This document shows positions 1-8,908 of a stretch of DNA of 64,000 bases, piece by piece. The stretch spans positions 186,001 through 250,000 of the forward strand of contig NZ_AHCD03000026.1 in the NCBI RefSeq assembly GCF_000238295.3, in the 5' to 3' direction. Below the pieces are notes generated by a model. It made no database searches and had not been told where the DNA came from. It was given only the letters and a program-made list of their open reading frames with translations. The first letter of the stretch is position 1, and every line of letters starts with the position of its first letter. The position numbers and the translations under genes were made by a program. This DNA comes from Pseudoalteromonas rubra. Lineage in GTDB: Bacteria; Pseudomonadota; Gammaproteobacteria; Enterobacterales; Alteromonadaceae.

Positions 1-222
1 TTCGCGTGGGAAAACGCTTTGTGCACTATTAAACGTGTTGTCAATTTGCGGCTGACTATTAGATATGCTGGATAAATCAAAACCATATTGTTGTGCCAGT
101 GCTTGTTGCTGGCTTTTTGGCAATTTTTTAAACTGTTCTATTTGTTGCGCTGTCGGTGTAAAAGCAATAGAAACCGCACTAAACACCAGCAAGGTTGCTG
201 CAAAAATACGTTTAAAAGACAT
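1..222 (-). CDS. Polysaccharide export (OPX/SLBB family) protein, N-terminal fragment
   Basis: An open frame starts at the ATG at 222 on the minus strand and runs off the left edge, giving 74 residues. The first 20 or so residues (MSFKRIFAATLLVFSAVSIA) form a signal peptide. After it comes a PTAQQIEQFKKLPKSQQQAL stretch and then a QQYGFDL segment. This 'PT-QQIEQFK-LPKSQQEALA-QYG' opening is typical of the long Vibrio/Alteromonadales SLBB outer-membrane exporters (Wza/WbfF-like), which carry surface polysaccharide across the outer membrane. The family assignment rests on this N-terminal signature only, because the Poly_export and SLBB domains lie outside the window. It would be the first gene of a polysaccharide locus extending to the left. 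Confidence 0.7.
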   Translation of the reverse strand, partial: MSFKRIFAATLLVFSAVSIAFTPTAQQIEQFKKLPKSQQQALAQQYGFDLSSISNSQPQIDNTFNSAQSVFPRE

Positions 223-288
223 CCGGTTTTGTATCCTGTTTCACAATTGGCCAAAAAGATTGCGTATTTTACATAAAAATGACGCCAT

Positions 289-315
289 AAAAAAAGGGCT
301 TATCGCCCTTTTTTT
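289..315 (-). terminator. Rho-independent terminator after the DUF481 gene
   Basis: A perfect 11-bp stem (289-299 with 305-315) closes on a 5-nt loop. Read on the minus strand it ends in a T run. It lies just past the stop of the minus-strand gene at 338. Confidence 0.85.
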
Positions 316-337
316 GATATAACTTTAGTTAATTATG

Positions 338-1138
338 TTAAAAGCTGTAAACTAAGGTCAAAGATGTTTCGGTATCAGTATTTTCCTTGCCTTCGTCGAC
401 TGTTGAGTTATGGGTAATATTGTACGCCACCTTCATCTGCAAAGAACCGTTGATCTTCGTCATTAATGCTGACTCGGAAGTTGTTTTGGTATTGGTATCA
501 CCATACTCCACGCCAACCACTTGAGTGAAGCGCGCGTTATCTGATACTTGCCACTCAAAATCAACCTTGGCAACACCAATCACTTCATTATCCGTTGTGC
601 CAGCAAGCGGGTTACCATTTTCATCAACCTCAGTACTATCGTCCTGATACTCAAAACGTTTCATACCAGGTCCAATTTCAGCATCCAGGTACATTGTGTC
701 CAGGCTCAATAGGCGTAAGCCATAACCCACTGACACAACAGTTTCGCTTCGATAGGCGCCAAAGTAATCCGAATCGTAGGAGCCGTAGATAAACAAGTGG
801 CTGTGGTCTTCGTTCAGCTTATAGTTACCCTGCATCGACACTGAGTACTTTTCATTGGTACGCTCGCTGATACGTTCGCCATCATCATTTTCGATTTCAT
901 CTTCCTTGTAGATCCCGTCCAGTTTGTACTCATTACGCCAGTTTTCAAGGTTATGCTTGGCTTTAAGCGCGCCCTTAAGCGTTGTAGTTTCAGTGTTACC
1001 ACTGGTAATGATGGCGCCCACCTCACTGGTGATATCCCAGGCTTTTTCCTGTTTTGGCTTCGTTGCAGGAGCGTCTTCTGCAGCAACATTCGTACTAATC
1101 GCTGCCAATACGCACAGAGATAAAAATTTTAATTTCAT
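338..1138 (-). CDS. DUF481 family outer-membrane protein (YdiY-like)
   Basis: This is a 266-aa protein with a cleavable signal peptide (residues 1-20, ending STNVAA). A short charged linker follows, then a region of alternating polar and aromatic residues that looks like a beta-barrel. It ends in an aromatic residue (LTLVYSF), as outer-membrane barrels usually do. The opening 'W-ITSEVGAIITSGNTETTTLKG' is the characteristic start of the DUF481 family (E. coli YdiY, 'salt-induced outer membrane protein'). Its molecular function is unknown. The start is 21 bp downstream of the MscS channel gene, so the two may share a transcript, and a strong terminator follows. Confidence 0.85.
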   Translation of the reverse strand: MKLKFLSLCVLAAISTNVAAEDAPATKPKQEKAWDITSEVGAIITSGNTETTTLKGALKAKHNLENWRNEYKLDGIYKEDEIENDDGERISERTNEKYSVSMQGNYKLNEDHSHLFIYGSYDSDYFGAYRSETVVSVGYGLRLLSLDTMYLDAEIGPGMKRFEYQDDSTEVDENGNPLAGTTDNEVIGVAKVDFEWQVSDNARFTQVVGVEYGDTNTKTTSESALMTKINGSLQMKVAYNITHNSTVDEGKENTDTETSLTLVYSF

Positions 1139-1159
1139 TGCCTATAAACCTGTCATTAA

Positions 1160-1975
1160 TTAGTCTTTGTGAAGGTGAATATCCATTTGTGGGAATGGAA
1201 TTTCGATATTAGCATCATCTAATGCTAATTTTATATTCTCTACAAGGTCAAAGTAAGTAGGCCAATAATCAGAAGTCGCCACCCAGGGCCGCACAACAAA
1301 ATTGACACTTGAATCCGCCATTTCCAATACAGCGACCGTATACGCGGGCTCTTTCAGGATCCGCTGATCTTTGTCCAGCACGGATTTTAACACATTTTTT
1401 GCCTCTCTGAGATCAGCCTCGTAACTTACACCGATAACTAAATCGATACGGCGTGTTTTTTCTCGAGAGTAATTGACGATTGCGCCCGACATAATCGCTG
1501 AGTTTGGCATAATGATAACTTTGTTATCCGGTGTTCTGAGTTCGGTCGAAAAAATCTCAATGCGCTGTACACTGCCACCTTTTCCACCTGCTTCAATATA
1601 ATCTCCTGACTTAAATGGCCTGAGAATAATAATCAAAACACCTGAAGCGAAATTCGACAACGAGCCTTGCAACGCTAAACCAATTGCCAAACCAGCTGCA
1701 CCGAGAATAGCCACAAAAGAGGTCGTTTCTATGCCTACCTGTGAAAGCGCCATAAGTAAGGTCGCAGCGAAAACAATACTGTATGCAATATTGCCAACAA
1801 ACGCCCCAACAGCTTTATCTACCTTACGCTTGTTAAACGCCTTTTCTGTGAGGTTTGCAGCAAGCTTCGCCAGCTTCATACCTACAAAGAAGATGACAAG
1901 CGCTAATAGCCCTTGCAAAAGGTAGTGAATGATAAGAGAAGAGTTATCATCGACCCAATGAACGATTGATTCCAT
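1160..1975 (-). CDS. Small-conductance mechanosensitive channel (MscS family)
   Basis: The protein is 271 aa from the ATG at 1975. That start is preceded by AGGAG at a good distance, whereas the frame stays open further upstream without a comparable site. Three hydrophobic segments lie near residues 20-45, 60-85 and 88-115. The third contains the Gly/Ala-rich pore helix (VAILGAAGLAIGLALQGSLS) that is diagnostic of MscS TM3. A beta domain follows (PFKSGDYIEAGGKGGSVQRI) and then a C-terminal alpha/beta vestibule. MscS channels open under membrane tension and release solutes during osmotic downshock. The length matches the E. coli MscS class (about 286 aa). Confidence 0.92.
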   Translation of the reverse strand: MESIVHWVDDNSSLIIHYLLQGLLALVIFFVGMKLAKLAANLTEKAFNKRKVDKAVGAFVGNIAYSIVFAATLLMALSQVGIETTSFVAILGAAGLAIGLALQGSLSNFASGVLIIILRPFKSGDYIEAGGKGGSVQRIEIFSTELRTPDNKVIIMPNSAIMSGAIVNYSREKTRRIDLVIGVSYEADLREAKNVLKSVLDKDQRILKEPAYTVAVLEMADSSVNFVVRPWVATSDYWPTYFDLVENIKLALDDANIEIPFPQMDIHLHKD

Positions 1976-2096
1976 AGTGACTCCTGTGTGCACTTGAGTG
2001 AGATAGCGGGGTGAGTGTACTCCGCCAGTATGAATATTCGCTTTACAGACTAGGATCCTCAACAGACTTCTTTGAGATTTTTTTCAATTTAACCCT

Positions 2097-2124
2097 TTGC
2101 AAAGCCCGTGTTTTTATGTATTAT
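2097..2124 (+). promoter_or_regulatory. tRNA-His promoter
   Basis: TTGCAA (2097-2102) and TATTAT (2119-2124) are separated by 16 bp. A GCGCGCC discriminator follows immediately, of the kind seen at stringently controlled stable-RNA promoters. Confidence 0.65.
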
Positions 2125-2160
2125 GCGCGCCACACCAACAAAGGTGTTATCTATTTTGTG

Positions 2161-2236
2161 GCGGCTGTAGCTCAGTTGGTAGAGCCCCGGATTGTGATTC
2201 CGGTTGTCGCGAGTTCAAGCCTCGTCAGTCGCCCCA
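2161..2236 (+). tRNA. tRNA-His (anticodon GTG)
   Basis: A 76-nt cloverleaf with CCA encoded at 2234-2236. The acceptor stem is 2161-2167 paired with 2226-2232. The D-loop contains AGCTCAGTTGGTAGAG and the T-arm has GAGTTCAAGCCTC. The anticodon loop 2192-2198 carries GTG at 2194-2196. The extra G at 2160 opposite C2233 is the G-1 typical of tRNA-His. It is a single tRNA gene with its own promoter. Confidence 0.97.
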
Positions 2237-2413
2237 CTTCCTCCTTTCTGTTAATTCCTTTATTTATTTCCACAAACGCCTTATACGCATTTATATTGCT
2301 TCCCAAGTTCCAAGTGTCCGTTTGTCTCAGGTTTACATAACTATTTCCTTCATGCTAGATATAGACACATTTTCGTTACATATCAATGATTATGTCGATT
2401 TTCAGGCATAAAA

Positions 2414-2435
2414 AATGCCACCTTACGGTGGCATT
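2414..2435 (-). terminator. Rho-independent terminator after nagP
   Basis: A 9-bp stem (2414-2422 with 2427-2435) has a 4-nt loop. On the minus strand it is followed by a run of Ts. It sits 40 bp past the nagP stop and could also weakly stop read-through from the tRNA-His side. Confidence 0.8.
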
Positions 2436-2478
2436 ACACACGGGATTATTTCTACTTTACAGATAGAAATTCTTTTTG

Positions 2479-3780
2479 CTATTTCCAGCTTCTCATTTTA
2501 TGGCCTTTCAGGGCATAGAATAGAATAAACAGATAGCTGGGTAGCATTAAACTGTACGCACCTTGAGCACCAAGGCCAGCAACATTACCGACGCCAATCA
2601 ATAGCGGTCCTAACGCGCCCCCTGCAATACCCATAATTAACAGGCCTGATGCTGTTCCGGTCAAACGCCCTAAACCATCAAGTGCCAAAGGCCAGATAGC
2701 AGGCCACACCATCGCATTTGCAAAGCCTAACAGAGCAATACACAGAAGCGGATCCGGTAGCTGAGGGCCACCAAATGGAACGAGCAATAAATTTGCTAGC
2801 GCAGTCGATTCATTGTCCCCTAAAACTACAGCAAAAACGGTAACAATACCAGCGATTGCAGACATGACGAGTGCATTTTGTTGTGACATAAAACGCGGGA
2901 TCAGGGCGATACCTATTGCATAACCAATCAACATACAGCCCATAGTATAAGAAGTCATTACAGAGTAATCAGCAATCCCTAACTGCAAAGCGTAGGAGCC
3001 AATGGTATCTGCTGCGATTACTTCTACCGCAACATACAATGCAATACCGATCACACCTAAAGCGAGATGAGGGTGACTCAGGGCTTCTTTCACTTCCCCT
3101 TTACTGGTTTGACCTTCCTCTTCAAACACTAAGTCTGGCAGTGGCGAAAATTTAGCAAATGCCGCAAATAAGAAAATCAACCCAGCAATACCCAGGTAAG
3201 GTGCAATCAGGCTATTCGCCATCATATCTTTCTGAGCCTGACTCAGTGATTCGCCCTCGTTTACAACACCGCTTACAACCACAGCAGCGAATACGATCGG
3301 AACAATTACGCCCGCCGATTTATTCAACAAGCCCATGATACATACACGTACAGCAGCGGAACGTTCTGAGCCCATTTTAACCACATACGGATTTACCGCG
3401 GTCTGAAGCACCGTCTGACCAACACCTATCATGAGCTGTGCAAACAAGAAGATCTCTATCATTTGCATCTTCGCTGCCGGAATATACATCAGCGCGGACA
3501 ACGCCATAATTGCACAACCAATCGCCATGCCATTTTTATACCCAACTCGCTTTATCAGCATCGCTGAGGGGATCCCCGCAACGGTTACGGCGATATAAAA
3601 TGAGGAAATAATGAAAGAGGCCTGTAGCGGACTCAGTTCCAGCATTTGCTGAAGGAATGGTGTGATAGCACCATTTAACCAGGTGATACAGCCCAATATA
3701 AAAAACATTGAGCCAGCAAGTGTCATAGGTAACCAGACACTCTGCTTTTCGAGGTCATCTTTTTCCACTGTCGCTTCCAT
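2479..3780 (-). CDS. nagP: N-acetylglucosamine transporter NagP (MFS, FucP-like)
   Basis: This 433-aa integral membrane protein has about 12 hydrophobic helices. It opens with 'FFILGCITWLNGAITPFLQQ-LELSPLQASFI-SSFY', the signature of the FucP/GlcP/NagP sugar:H+ symporter branch of the major facilitator superfamily. Further on is the 'GQT-LQTAVNPYVVKMG' segment typical of this branch. GlcNAc is inferred as substrate from the neighbouring GH20 hexosaminidase and from the shared palindrome at 3916-3935 upstream, which matches NagR-type operators of Shewanella/Alteromonadales chitin-sugar regulons. NagK, NagA and NagB are not in this window, so they would have to lie elsewhere. A glucose or other hexose symporter of the same branch is the alternative. 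Confidence 0.82.
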   Translation of the reverse strand: MEATVEKDDLEKQSVWLPMTLAGSMFFILGCITWLNGAITPFLQQMLELSPLQASFIISSFYIAVTVAGIPSAMLIKRVGYKNGMAIGCAIMALSALMYIPAAKMQMIEIFLFAQLMIGVGQTVLQTAVNPYVVKMGSERSAAVRVCIMGLLNKSAGVIVPIVFAAVVVSGVVNEGESLSQAQKDMMANSLIAPYLGIAGLIFLFAAFAKFSPLPDLVFEEEGQTSKGEVKEALSHPHLALGVIGIALYVAVEVIAADTIGSYALQLGIADYSVMTSYTMGCMLIGYAIGIALIPRFMSQQNALVMSAIAGIVTVFAVVLGDNESTALANLLLVPFGGPQLPDPLLCIALLGFANAMVWPAIWPLALDGLGRLTGTASGLLIMGIAGGALGPLLIGVGNVAGLGAQGAYSLMLPSYLFILFYALKGHKMRSWK

Positions 3781-3915
3781 AAAACTCTTCTTGTTGCTAA
3801 TTAAGATTAATACAGGTCGGATTAAAACGAATTAAAAGTAATCCGGATTATTATTTTCTGTGCTATCGGCCCAGACAGTCGCATCATGATGACGGCTTTT
3901 AACAACTCAGAATCA

Positions 3916-3935
3916 AAATGACAGCGCTGACATTT
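3916..3935. promoter_or_regulatory. NagR-like operator upstream of nagP
   Basis: AAATGACAGCGCTGACATTT is a 20-bp palindrome with one mismatched pair around a central GC, the form expected for a LacI-family operator. It lies about 135 bp upstream of the nagP start. Immediately beside it is a second inverted repeat (arms 3936-3942 and 3946-3952). A related site lies upstream of the hexosaminidase gene at 6691-6710. The NagR assignment comes from knowledge of Alteromonadales GlcNAc regulons; no nagR gene is in the window. Confidence 0.6.
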
Positions 3936-4038
3936 AACTTTACGTTAAAGTTTAGCCTTTTTCTAGTTAGTTTTGTAATCAACTGTTCTCATTATGGGGA
4001 GGTAATAACACCTTCCCCACAACAAAGTAACCAGACGA

Positions 4039-6624
4039 TTAATCTAACTGGGTGGTACGACTGAACTTTTTATCGCCTAAACGGGTACGTAATAATACGC
4101 CATCAGTGTTACTTACACTCATCGGAGCTGTGTAAGTTTGCCAACTCACCCCCTTATCAAGGCTGACTTCAATCGTTAGGTACTCAAATGCACTGTTGGC
4201 ATGCAGCTGACCGTCAATCACTTTTGCTCCGGGCACAGGTAAGTTCACGTTAACACCGGCTTTAGCCAACTTAGACAGTTCTTTTAACGCCAGTGCAGCT
4301 GAAAAACCGTGCCAGTCCTGAGCAAAGCGTTTCTTATCAATACGCTTGCCTTCCCAACCCGCTTTGTGCCAGGCTCGCTCTGCCATTGCCAGTAAACGCG
4401 GGAACACCATCGCCTGTACCTGTGCTTCAGTACGGATAGTTTCACTCCAGACCTGGCCCTGAATGCCAAGGATGTTTTCTGGCTTTTCAAGTGCAGGCAT
4501 CGCGCGACCAACCAGCGCCTCTAAATTTTCAATCGGTGCACCACTGCGGGTAAAATCAGCGTTGGCATAAACATCATCCGGCATGTAGCTAAACGTTTTT
4601 TTGCTGTCTGTATAGCGCGCGGCCCAATAATATCCGCGTTCAGCCGGGTGCGGCTCATAAGGATGATCGAAGTACAGGTGCGTGCCATGTGACAACACCA
4701 CCTGGTAACCATCATTTGCCAGGCGATGTGCCCGATCAGCAACCCCCCATTCCCAGATATTGTCCCACACGTTTGCTGTGAAAACTTCATTTGGAAATGC
4801 ATCGCGGTTAAACGGATTGACCCTGTCATACATCAGACCATCTTCCCATGCGCCCGGGGCAATCCCACGTTTTGCAAGCAGCGTTGCAACGCGCTGAGTA
4901 AAATAAGGTTTCAGATCGGCAGGGCCTGCAACCCCGTTGTTAGGATCAGCAAACATAGCCTGACAGACAGGAGAGTCCACCCAGGAGCCAGCCCCGACTT
5001 CGTCTCCGCCAAAGTGCAGATTTGTCAGACGGGTACCCGCTTCTCGATACATACCTTGCAATTCATAAGTGACTTTTTCAATGAATGCATAAGTCGAGTC
5101 CTGACACACGTTCATAGAGTTATCAGTATAATTCTGCACTGTGATGTACTTTGAAGTGTCCTGAGGATCGCTCAGTAAATAAGCACGTGCCTGCTCAGGT
5201 TTACCTGCTTCCATGAGTGTATGGTAACGCGCTTCCATTGCCTTGATCGATGCTCTGGCGTGACCTGGGCCTTCAATCTCAGGAATAATCTGTACATGAC
5301 GCGCTTTGGCAAATTTAAGTAATTCTACAAACTCGTCTCTGGTCAGATACCCGTTACCCGAGCCTGACTTATGAGGGCCTGTACCAAGCTGAGTAAGTAA
5401 ACACTCACGCTCACTTAAGTCAAAGCAGCGATATGCGCCTATGTCGGTCAGCTCAGGTAAACCCGGGATCTCCAGCCGCCATCCTTCATCTTCAGAAAAG
5501 TGCCAGTGGAACTTGTTCAGCTTGTAACGCCCCATTTGCTCAACCAGCTTGAACAGCGCCTCCTTACCATGGTAATTACGGCCGTTATCATAGTGCATGC
5601 CTCGCCAACCAAAACGCGGAGCATCCTTGATGTCAACGTTAGGCACGCTGATCTGGCCTTGTTGCTCAACCGGGAATAAAGCAAGCAAACTCTGAATACC
5701 ATAAAACACACCGGCATTGTCATGGCCTGTGATCACAATTTTGTCGTCGTCTACTTCGAGCTGATAGCCTTCACTGCCCAGGTCGGCTAATTCTGCCACA
5801 CGCAAATAAATGGTCTTAATCTTGCCGGCACTGATGTGGTCTGGCTGAGCGTCCAGCTTCAGTCCATAATCGGCTAAATCTTCTTGAAATACCGTCACTT
5901 CGCTCTGTAATCTGCCCGCATAGCGGATCTGCCATTGATTGCTGAGCTCAGCATAACCCCGGTTAAAGTCAACATCCATTGGTTTGGGAATAATGCGTTT
6001 CAGGGCATCTTCGCGTGAAAGTTTACCAGCCTGTTGATTTTGCTCATAACGCCATGTAGCTGTGGCGCGTGGAGATAAATCCTCTGGCTCGGCATGACGA
6101 TCCAACTGGTTATCACGCACAATTGGGGCGACAAAATCCAGCATATTCTCACTGTCTGTGTTGGCGAATACGGCCGGCTTTGCGTCACCGCTAACCATAA
6201 ATGCCCGGGGCATAAAATCGGTATACGCTGCTATCCAGGCAGCCGCTTCATAAGGGATTTCCAATGTTTCACCCGGCTTTAACCCGGCGAATGCTTTAGT
6301 CGGTACCAAGCGATGCAAGTCGCCATTCACATGTTCGAATTTCAGGCCCGCGGCCTGCTGCGTAGCAACTTTCCTGATTGAGTGGAAATAGATCTGCCAG
6401 TCACTTTCACCGGCCGGTAGGGCAATTTTGGAGTTGTTTTGTAAGGTAATAGAAGCCAGAAAACTACTGCTGCCATTATGGTGATTATTTTCTACCGCAA
6501 ACATAAAGGTGGTGTTATCAGTAAAGGCTTGCAGTTGCGAGCTATCCCAGGCGGCTTTGGCCATCATCGGGACTAAAAGCGTGGCCGCGATGGCCCGGGT
6601 GAGCAGTTTTTTCTGTATTTTCAT
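4039..6624 (-). CDS. Beta-N-acetylhexosaminidase / chitobiase (GH20)
   Basis: An 861-aa exported enzyme with a signal peptide at residues 1-24 (ending MMAKA). The domain order fits bacterial chitobiases: an N-terminal CHB_HEX carbohydrate-binding-like domain (about 30-180), a GH20b domain (about 215-335), the GH20 TIM barrel (about 340-775) and a C-terminal Ig-like domain (about 790-861). The catalytic pair is visible in HFGGDE as Asp541-Glu542. The enzyme releases GlcNAc from chitobiose and chitooligosaccharides in the periplasm or outside the cell, feeding the NagP transporter encoded next to it. Start ATG 6624 has AAGGAG upstream. A NagR-like palindrome lies 67 bp further upstream, so co-regulation with nagP is likely. 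Confidence 0.93.
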   Translation of the reverse strand: MKIQKKLLTRAIAATLLVPMMAKAAWDSSQLQAFTDNTTFMFAVENNHHNGSSSFLASITLQNNSKIALPAGESDWQIYFHSIRKVATQQAAGLKFEHVNGDLHRLVPTKAFAGLKPGETLEIPYEAAAWIAAYTDFMPRAFMVSGDAKPAVFANTDSENMLDFVAPIVRDNQLDRHAEPEDLSPRATATWRYEQNQQAGKLSREDALKRIIPKPMDVDFNRGYAELSNQWQIRYAGRLQSEVTVFQEDLADYGLKLDAQPDHISAGKIKTIYLRVAELADLGSEGYQLEVDDDKIVITGHDNAGVFYGIQSLLALFPVEQQGQISVPNVDIKDAPRFGWRGMHYDNGRNYHGKEALFKLVEQMGRYKLNKFHWHFSEDEGWRLEIPGLPELTDIGAYRCFDLSERECLLTQLGTGPHKSGSGNGYLTRDEFVELLKFAKARHVQIIPEIEGPGHARASIKAMEARYHTLMEAGKPEQARAYLLSDPQDTSKYITVQNYTDNSMNVCQDSTYAFIEKVTYELQGMYREAGTRLTNLHFGGDEVGAGSWVDSPVCQAMFADPNNGVAGPADLKPYFTQRVATLLAKRGIAPGAWEDGLMYDRVNPFNRDAFPNEVFTANVWDNIWEWGVADRAHRLANDGYQVVLSHGTHLYFDHPYEPHPAERGYYWAARYTDSKKTFSYMPDDVYANADFTRSGAPIENLEALVGRAMPALEKPENILGIQGQVWSETIRTEAQVQAMVFPRLLAMAERAWHKAGWEGKRIDKKRFAQDWHGFSAALALKELSKLAKAGVNVNLPVPGAKVIDGQLHANSAFEYLTIEVSLDKGVSWQTYTAPMSVSNTDGVLLRTRLGDKKFSRTTQLD

Positions 6625-6690
6625 TCCGGCTCCTTAACCTGCGCTGAGCGCAAACTTCAAATTGTTGTAAATACCATCATATAGAAGAAA

Positions 6691-6710
6691 AAATGACAGC
6701 GCTATCAATT
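6691..6710. promoter_or_regulatory. NagR-like operator upstream of the GH20 gene
   Basis: AAATGACAGCGCTATCAATT shares its first 13 bases with the nagP-side palindrome. It has two mismatched pairs around the central GC. It would overlap a candidate -35 region (TTGATA on the minus strand), a position suited to repression. Confidence 0.5.
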
Positions 6711-6761
6711 TTTCCTTACAAGATCTCTATATTCAACCTTATCAGTTGGTTAATACAAAAA

Positions 6762-6782
6762 AGCCGCCATTGTCTGGCGGCT
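6762..6782 (-). terminator. Terminator after the M13 peptidase gene
   Basis: An 8-bp GC-rich stem (6762-6769 with 6775-6782) is followed on the minus strand by a T-rich tail. It lies 18 bp past the stop at 6800. Confidence 0.85.
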
Positions 6783-6799
6783 AAAATAGCAGTAAACAC

Positions 6800-8869
6800 T
6801 TACCAGATTTTGACCCGCTCTTGCGGTTTAAGATACATTTTATCGCCTTCTTTGACATCAAATGCATCATAAAACGCAGACATATTTGGCAGCACCCCAA
6901 TGACACGATAGTGACTGGGTGAATGCGAGTCGGTCATCAGACGGTTGCGTAACTCTTCATCACGATATTGTCGACGCCAGATCTGTGCCCAGCCCATAAA
7001 GAAGCGCTGCTCACCAGTATAACCATCAATCACCGGTGCAGGCCTGCCTTCAAGGGATAATTGGTAGGCTCTTAACGCCACACTCAGGCCACCCAAATCA
7101 CCAATGTTTTCGCCCAGCGTCAGTTCGCCGTTCACATTTGCGTCTTCAAACGGCCGATACTGATTATATTGCTCAACCAGTTTCTGACTGCGCGCCTGGA
7201 ACTGCGCCAGATCTTGTTCACTCCACCAATTACGCAAATTGCCATCACCATCATATTTAGCACCCTGATCGTCAAACCCATGCCCTAGCTCATGACCAAT
7301 CACGGCACCAATCGCGCCATAGTTAACGGCATCGTCCGCATCCAGGTTAAAAAATGGGGGTTGTAATATAGCCGCAGGGAACACAATTTCGTTGTTCACC
7401 GGATTATAGTAGGCATTCACCGTTTGCGGTGTCATAAACCACTCACTGCGATCAACGGGTTTGTCGACCTTGCCCACCATGTCCTGATAAGCCCATTCAT
7501 TGTAGCGAACATAGTTACCCACCAGATCGTCGGCATTGATCTCCAGACCTGAATAGTCACGCCATTTGTCCGGATAGCCAATTTTGGGTGTAAACTTGCT
7601 TAACTTGACCTTCGCGGCCTGCTTTGTTTCAGCACTCATCCACTCCAGCTCGTCAATGGACTGATCAAACCCTTTAATCAAATTGTCGACCAGCTCTCCC
7701 ATGCGGGCTTTGGCTTCTGGCGGAAAGTACTCTTTGACATAAATTTTACCCAGCAGTTCGCCCAGTACATCATTACTGGCATTCACCGCTTTCTTCCATA
7801 CAGGAGCCTGCTCTTCCAGCCCGCGTAGCGTTTTGCCATAGAAGTTAAACTTCAGGTCAACCGCCGTTTTATGTAGCAGCTGCGCATAATCGCTGGCAAA
7901 GTGAAAAGTCAGATAATCACGCCAGGCAGCTACCTCAGTAGTGCCAATCAAAGCAGATAAGCCTTCCAGATAACTGGGCTGGGTCACAACCAGCTCTTTG
8001 GTATTCAAACCAAACCCTGCCAGATAGGCTGAGAGATCAAAATGTGGCAGTTGTGCATTCAGCGCATCAACCTGAAACTTGTTGTAAGTTTTATCCGCAT
8101 CCCGGCTTTCAACCCGTGACCACTGAATTTCAGCTAATGCGGTTTCAAGTGCCATGATGTGCTTAGCCGCCTGTTCCGCACGAGGCTGATCATAGCCCAT
8201 GACCTGTAACAAGCGCTCAATATACTGGCTATATTCGGCCCGAATGCGTGTGAACTTTTCCGTATCCTGAAGATAAAAATCGCGGTCGGGTAAACCCAGA
8301 CCCGATTGCCACAGATAAAGTGTATTCACGGTCGAGTTTTTGGCATCGTTATTTGCATACCAGCTAAGTGGCGTAGTACCACCCTGAGATAAAGCACGGG
8401 CAAATAAGGCAGGCAACTCAGATTTACTTTGTAATGCCTGAAATGGTGCCAGATAAGACTGCAGCGGTGTTGTCCCCAACTCTTCCCGAGCCAGCTCATC
8501 CGTATAGCTGCGATAGAAGTCACCCAGTTTAGCTTCGTCCGATCCTGGCTTGGCCTGATCGTTGCTCGCAGCCTGTTCCAGTGTTTTGCGCAGTGCTTTT
8601 TGTGATGCATCATACAGTTCGGTGAATGAACCATAGTTCGACTTGTCTGCCGGTATCTCTGTGCGCGCTAACCACTTGCCATTAACGTGATAGTAAAAAT
8701 CATCCTGTGCACGAACGGCACTGTCAATATTGTTCAATGCGATCCCTGAGTTTAGCTGACTCTCAGCTTGCGTAACTTCTGATTGCGATTCGGTTTTGAC
8801 GGGCTCGCTACACGCTGTCAGACCCAATGCAAGTGCAACCGCGGCGGCAGTAACTGCTATATTTTTCAT
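6800..8869 (-). CDS. M13 family zinc metallopeptidase lipoprotein (neprilysin/PepO-like)
   Basis: The protein is 689 aa from the ATG at 8869, which has AAGGA 8 bp upstream. An in-frame codon 10 residues further up would spoil the signal peptide. The N-terminus is a lipoprotein signal with lipobox LTAC (Cys20). Peptidase_M13 N-domain (about 55-435) and catalytic domain (about 485-685) follow. Zinc ligands are visible as HELGH at 526-530 and Glu587 in ENIGD. The NAYYNP motif typical of the family's substrate-binding strand is also present. Such enzymes cleave oligopeptides up to a few kilodaltons, here at the cell envelope. It lies 39 bp downstream of mutT and ends in its own terminator. Confidence 0.93.
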   Translation of the reverse strand: MKNIAVTAAAVALALGLTACSEPVKTESQSEVTQAESQLNSGIALNNIDSAVRAQDDFYYHVNGKWLARTEIPADKSNYGSFTELYDASQKALRKTLEQAASNDQAKPGSDEAKLGDFYRSYTDELAREELGTTPLQSYLAPFQALQSKSELPALFARALSQGGTTPLSWYANNDAKNSTVNTLYLWQSGLGLPDRDFYLQDTEKFTRIRAEYSQYIERLLQVMGYDQPRAEQAAKHIMALETALAEIQWSRVESRDADKTYNKFQVDALNAQLPHFDLSAYLAGFGLNTKELVVTQPSYLEGLSALIGTTEVAAWRDYLTFHFASDYAQLLHKTAVDLKFNFYGKTLRGLEEQAPVWKKAVNASNDVLGELLGKIYVKEYFPPEAKARMGELVDNLIKGFDQSIDELEWMSAETKQAAKVKLSKFTPKIGYPDKWRDYSGLEINADDLVGNYVRYNEWAYQDMVGKVDKPVDRSEWFMTPQTVNAYYNPVNNEIVFPAAILQPPFFNLDADDAVNYGAIGAVIGHELGHGFDDQGAKYDGDGNLRNWWSEQDLAQFQARSQKLVEQYNQYRPFEDANVNGELTLGENIGDLGGLSVALRAYQLSLEGRPAPVIDGYTGEQRFFMGWAQIWRRQYRDEELRNRLMTDSHSPSHYRVIGVLPNMSAFYDAFDVKEGDKMYLKPQERVKIW

Positions 8870-8908
8870 TTTTATGTCCTTCACATCAAATTTGCTCAAC
8901 GGCCGTTG

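Noticed and set aside
3996..4019. A GGGGAGGT/ACCTTCCCC hairpin downstream of the GH20 gene as a terminator
   Set aside because: The stem has a bulge and no T run follows on the minus strand.
4726..5154. A 142-codon plus-strand frame inside the GH20 gene, and similar long antisense frames such as 14121-14837 in ftsZ
   Set aside because: They are antisense shadows of conserved genes, with no start signals of their own.
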